Below, one piece after another: positions 60,727-64,000 of a stretch of 64,000 nucleotides of DNA. The stretch lies in NCBI GenBank assembly GCA_938024995.1, contig CALJDU010000049.1, positions 124,001 through 188,000 on the forward strand, in the 5' to 3' direction. The stretch comes from an uncultured bacterium (GTDB lineage Bacteria > Myxococcota_A > Polyangia > Polyangiales > Houyiibacteriaceae). The translations under genes and the position numbers were made by a program. The notes under the pieces were generated by a model. The model made no database searches and was not told the origin of the DNA. It worked only from the letters and a program-made list of their open reading frames with translations. The stretch's first letter is position 1. Each line of letters opens with the position of its first letter.

Positions 60727-62031
60727 CTAGAGGCCGAGCAGGTCGGTCACCATCGTGGCGACATCCGTGATGACCGCGCCGTCTTGACGACCCCGCCCTT
60801 TCACGCCAGGTCCCGCCGCGACCAAGATCCCGTTCCAGTCGTGGTTGCAGCCGTCCTCGCCGAGGTCGTTCTCCGAGACAAATACGTGACCGTGGCCGAC
60901 GGATCCCAACGCGCGCGAAGCGAGGTCGTCGAAGTAAACCATCAGGTCGGGCGGAAAGCCGCGGGTCGCGCGGTAGACCTCTTCGGGAACGTCCACGCGG
61001 ACGTCCGCGCCGTCCATTCCGCGCAGCAGCGCGACCAATTCATCCCGCGCGCGATCTTCGTCTTCCACGATGCCGGCGGGTTCGCGCCCGCGGACATTAA
61101 GGAAGACGCGAGAATAGTAGCCCCCCGCGGCCCACGCGCGGGTCCTTCGCCAGTCGACCTTCAGCTTCGAAAAGGGCGTCGGCGACGTCGGTCGCTCTTC
61201 GAGCACGAGCCACCCCTCGTTCATCAGAAACTCGTTGATGCAGACGCCCCGCTCCATCGTGCGCGCCCCGTGATCACTGACGACCAAGACGTCGGTCCCG
61301 CTGCCCGCGATCTCGATCAGCCGCCCGAGCCGTTCATCGACCTGCGCGTAGTAGCGCTCGCCGATGCCCGCGAAGGGTCCGTCCGCGACGAACCGCGGGT
61401 GCGCCGGATCGAGGTACCGCCAGAAAGCGTGATGAAGACGGTCCGGGCCAAGCGCGACCATCATCGCGAGCTCCGGTCGTCGCGTCCGCTGGATGTGCTC
61501 CGCGACGTCGAAGTGATAGTCGGTCATCGCGAAAATCTCGCGCTCGATCCGCGCGAGATCACCGGAGCGAAACCCGTCAACGTCCGTTACGCGTTCCCCG
61601 ACCGAGAGCAGCTCGTCTTCCAGCGCGGCGGGGAACGTGGACGGTCCGCCTTGGTGCAAGAAGCCGCTCACCATCTCGCCCCGCACCGGGGTCGGCGGCG
61701 AGGTCAGCGGAACGAAGAGCGAAGCCACGCGGTGACCCGCTTCCGACGCGCGCGCGAAGACCCGCTTGTGACGAACATCGCGCGCGGTCGCCACGCGCAG
61801 CGCGTAGGAGCCCTCGACCCGGTTTCGAAAACCGTAGATCCCGAGCTCACCCGGATCGCGGCCCGTCGTCATGCACGTCCACGCGGGGACGGTGATCGGC
61901 GGCGCGCTCGAGCGAAGGGTCCCGTGCGTTCCGCGTTCCGCGAGCGCCGTCAGGTTCGGCATGATCGCGCGATAGCGATCAAACGCGAGCGCGGGCGGGA
62001 CGCAGTCCAGGCCGATGACGAGGACGCTCAC
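60727..62031 (-). CDS. type I phosphodiesterase/nucleotide pyrophosphatase family protein
   Basis: 434 aa from GTG 62031, directly after the SDR stop. N-terminal VLVIGLDCVPPALAF starts the alkaline phosphatase-like fold with the metal Asp. The Thr nucleophile lies in ITVPAWTCMTTGRDPG. The later metal ligands are in FWRYLDPAHPRF, GTDVLVVSDHGART and NHDWNGILVAAGPG. These are the blocks of the type I phosphodiesterase/AP0-like family. There is no signal peptide, so cytoplasmic action is likely. Substrate unknown. It is translated right after the SDR gene, suggesting a shared pathway. Confidence 0.87.
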   Translation of the reverse strand: MSVLVIGLDCVPPALAFDRYRAIMPNLTALAERGTHGTLRSSAPPITVPAWTCMTTGRDPGELGIYGFRNRVEGSYALRVATARDVRHKRVFARASEAGHRVASLFVPLTSPPTPVRGEMVSGFLHQGGPSTFPAALEDELLSVGERVTDVDGFRSGDLARIEREIFAMTDYHFDVAEHIQRTRRPELAMMVALGPDRLHHAFWRYLDPAHPRFVADGPFAGIGERYYAQVDERLGRLIEIAGSGTDVLVVSDHGARTMERGVCINEFLMNEGWLVLEERPTSPTPFSKLKVDWRRTRAWAAGGYYSRVFLNVRGREPAGIVEDEDRARDELVALLRGMDGADVRVDVPEEVYRATRGFPPDLMVYFDDLASRALGSVGHGHVFVSENDLGEDGCNHDWNGILVAAGPGVKGRGRQDGAVITDVATMVTDLLGL

Positions 62032-62826
62032 TCAGTGGTCGCCATAGATGTTGCGCATCGTCTTGCCCAAGATTTTCACCGCGGAGCGACGCGGCAATAC
62101 GCGCTGCATGAAGAGGCCCGCGAGCCGATTGGTCAGCCCCGGAGTCATCGTCGGCCCATCCCTCAGGGCGTCGAGCGACTGCTGCGCGACCTTGTCCGGC
62201 CGCATCGTCTTCACCGCGTCCTTTGGCGTGACGCGTCGGTACCCCGGCGTATCCGTCGCGCCTGCGCACGACGCGAGAACGTCCACGCCGCCAGACCGCA
62301 GCTCGTCCCAGAGCCCCTCCGCGAACACGCGGTTGAACGCTTTCGTCGCCGCGTACGCGCTGACCATCGCGGCGCCATGAAAGCCAGCGAGCGAAGACAT
62401 CAAGAGCACTCCGCCCCGTCCGCGCGTGGTCATCTGATTGCCGAAGTGATGAGCGAGGCGGACCGGGCCCATGCAGTTCACGCGGATGATGTCGAGCTGT
62501 CTCTCCAGGTCCGCGCCCAGGAAGGAACCGATCGGTGCGTATGCCGCGTTGTACACAACGAGACCTATCTCGAGCGACGCGGTCTCCGCTTTCAGCGCCT
62601 CGATCAGCTCGGGCGCGCCGAGATCGAGCGGGACCACACGGGTCTCGACACCGTGACGTGCTTCGATCTGCGCGGCTGTCGCTTGGAGCTTGTCCTCCGA
62701 ACGCGCGACCAAGACGACGTGGACTCCCCGCGACGCGACCTCATGCGCGAACGCAGCGCCGAGCCCTTCTGAAGCGCCGGCGATGAGCGCCCATGGTCCG
62801 TAGTCTGCGCGGAACTTTCTATTCAT
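62032..62826 (-). CDS. short-chain dehydrogenase/reductase
   Basis: 264 aa from ATG 62826; the 30 codons upstream are unlikely. The cofactor motif is AGASEGLGAAFA (TGxxxGxG-type), followed by VNCMGPV-type and NAAYAPIG. The catalytic Ser is in LLMSSLAGFHGAA and the Tyr-Lys pair in YAATKAFNR. Classical SDR length. The NADPH-preferring ALIAGASEG region carries no clear specificity residue. The product and substrate are unknown. Its stop is followed at once by the GTG of the phosphodiesterase gene, so the two form an operon. It is divergent from the last gene. Confidence 0.9.
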   Translation of the reverse strand: MNRKFRADYGPWALIAGASEGLGAAFAHEVASRGVHVVLVARSEDKLQATAAQIEARHGVETRVVPLDLGAPELIEALKAETASLEIGLVVYNAAYAPIGSFLGADLERQLDIIRVNCMGPVRLAHHFGNQMTTRGRGGVLLMSSLAGFHGAAMVSAYAATKAFNRVFAEGLWDELRSGGVDVLASCAGATDTPGYRRVTPKDAVKTMRPDKVAQQSLDALRDGPTMTPGLTNRLAGLFMQRVLPRRSAVKILGKTMRNIYGDH

Positions 62827-62951
62827 GGGCGAGAGCGTCTCAGAAAGCGGTCGATCGTTGTCGAATTTCGCTGTTCTTCGCGCGGAGGGAACCTTCCGTG
62901 CTGTTCGGCTGTCCAACCTGCGCAGATGCGACCGAGTGCTACCTTGTGAGT

Positions 62952-64000
62952 ATGTCGACCTCGTCGACCAGCTCGTCCCCGGAAAGCGACGAGGCGCGCG
63001 AGCGTCGCCAGTGGCGCTTGCTCCCGTCGGAGCAAATCTTGTGGCGCGGGGCCCGAGAAGACGTTCCGCTCGCCCGCGCTCTCGGGCTCCTTCCCGTCTT
63101 GGTCTTCGCGCTGGGGACGATCGCCCTGCTCTTCGCGGGCCTGCTCAAGGCGGCAGAGATGCCCGGGGTGCGGAACTCGATCGCGACGTCCTCGCTCCTC
63201 TTCGCGTTTGGCGTCGCGGCGATCTTGCTCCCGCGCTACTTCTTCGATGACTGCCGCTACCTCGTCACCGATCGCCGCGTGCTCTTTCGACGTAAGCGAC
63301 TCGTCCGCGCGATGGCGCGGCAGACCATCTCGTTCGCCCGCATCCGCTGGCACCACCGCGTCCCGGGGATCGGTCACCTCGAGCTCGTCGTCGCCGTCCC
63401 CTTCGGGCCGCTCGCGCGCACGCAACGCGTCACGCTCTACGACATCGCGGAACCCGAACGCGTGCTCGCGCTCATTCGCGACCAGAGCCCGAACCAACAC
63501 GTCGGTGATCTCGACGTGGCGCTCAGTGAGCGTCTCGATGTGGGCGAGCGCTTGCTGTGGGGCGGCCATCCGCAAGGGCTCTTCCTCGACTGGCGTCACC
63601 TCGGGACCGCGCTCTTTGGCGGGCTCACCTTCACGACGGGGCTCGCGTACGGCTATCGAACCGGGTTGATCTTGCTCGACCTGGAAGAGCTCGGCCTCCA
63701 GGTCCGCTCGCAGATCTGGGCGCTCCTCTTCTCGGCGGTCGCGATCAGCACCATCGTCATCCTCGCGGTCGGCGCGACGCTGATCTGGTACGGCTTCCTG
63801 CGCTCGCGCGCGCTCGCCCACGAGACCGAGTACGTGTTGACGAACCGGCGCCTCCTCATCCGTCGCGGTCGCGTTCAGCTCAGCGTCGACCGCGCGAAGA
63901 TCGTGGACGTCGCGACGCGCAAGGGGCGGCGCGGGCTCAAGCACCTCTTCTTGGTTCTCGACGCGCCCTACTCGCGCGCGCTGGGCGATAGCGGCGCGCT
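62952..64000 (+). CDS. membrane protein with duplicated PH-like domain, cut by window end
   Basis: An open frame from ATG 62952 runs to base 64000 without a stop (349 codons plus two bases). It has two similar halves. Half 1 is a short soluble part (LLPSEQILWRGARED), two membrane helices, then YFFDDCRYLVTDRRVLFRRKRLVRAM. Half 2 is LSERLDVGERLLWGGHPQG, two helices and YVLTNRRLLIRRGRVQLSVDRAKI. The L/VTxRRxL(F/I)RR segment is typical of bacterial PH-like (bPH2-type) domains. It is a likely inner-membrane protein of unknown role. The C-terminus is missing. Confidence 0.72.
   Translation, partial: MSTSSTSSSPESDEARERRQWRLLPSEQILWRGAREDVPLARALGLLPVLVFALGTIALLFAGLLKAAEMPGVRNSIATSSLLFAFGVAAILLPRYFFDDCRYLVTDRRVLFRRKRLVRAMARQTISFARIRWHHRVPGIGHLELVVAVPFGPLARTQRVTLYDIAEPERVLALIRDQSPNQHVGDLDVALSERLDVGERLLWGGHPQGLFLDWRHLGTALFGGLTFTTGLAYGYRTGLILLDLEELGLQVRSQIWALLFSAVAISTIVILAVGATLIWYGFLRSRALAHETEYVLTNRRLLIRRGRVQLSVDRAKIVDVATRKGRRGLKHLFLVLDAPYSRALGDSGA

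Overview
The window is high-GC, densely coding DNA with small intergenic gaps. It is most likely chromosomal DNA of a myxobacterium-like deltaproteobacterium (phylum Myxococcota; the Polyangia/Sandaracinus side fits best). This assignment is inferred from gene content, not from a marker-gene search. The supporting content is many lipoproteins with Asp/Pro/Gly-rich spacers and Cys-rich modules, two related secreted von Willebrand A lipoproteins, a GltJ/AgmX-like zinc-ribbon/GYF/TonB-like protein, a MshEN-REC-TPR fusion, a large Ser/Thr pseudokinase, a MYXO-CTERM-like C-terminus, and bacterial core genes. No rRNA, tRNA, CRISPR array, prophage or transposase gene was seen. Both ends cut a gene: a minus-strand TPR lipoprotein runs off base 1 and a plus-strand membrane protein runs off base 64000.

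Layout. 1-10.4 kb: cut lipoprotein, comM-like AAA ATPase, alpha/beta hydrolase, a tandem 89-bp palindromic repeat, a vWA lipoprotein, an NtrC-type regulator, an orphan biotin-carrier protein, a CPBP protease and two exported proteins. 10.5-16.6 kb (plus strand): MshEN-REC-TPR protein, GltJ-like envelope-spanning protein, a small tail-anchored protein, an isolated sctS/sctT (fliQ/fliR) export-gate pair, hpt and a TPR protein. 16.6-22.5 kb (minus strand): pseudokinase, dut, pnp and rpsO with a terminator. 22.7-28.6 kb: unknowns, an HExxH protein, two tandem dolichol-kinase/CTP-transferase-like paralogues separated by a 155-bp palindromic element, and proline iminopeptidase. 28.6-38.5 kb (mostly minus strand): PHP-domain lipoprotein, HemN-like radical SAM enzyme with a palindrome at its start, a CoA-disulfide-reductase/rhodanese protein lacking both catalytic cysteines, DUF1244, a second vWA lipoprotein, a tail-anchored TPR protein and a primary-type sigma factor. 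38.7-43.6 kb: hydrolase, amidase, methyltransferase-like protein and ChaN-like lipoprotein. 43.7-52.6 kb: a complete translationally coupled recC-recB-recD operon, followed by an ABC-F (uup-like) gene. 54.7-64 kb: unknowns, thioredoxin-like lipoprotein, PanE-like reductase, a second 153-bp palindromic element, orphan DctP-type binding protein, ccmA-ccmB, phosphodiesterase/AP-superfamily enzyme, SDR and the cut membrane protein.

Clear functional units are recCBD (double-strand break repair), rpsO-pnp-dut (translation, RNA decay, nucleotide hygiene), ccmAB (heme/cytochrome c maturation ABC pair) and sctS-sctT-hpt-TPR (tightly packed). The least explained points are the pseudokinase with five repeated G-T-x-x-[IVL] motifs that fit the FHA-binding consensus, a pair of same-length palindromic elements sharing a central motif, and the cysteine-less CoADR-rhodanese.
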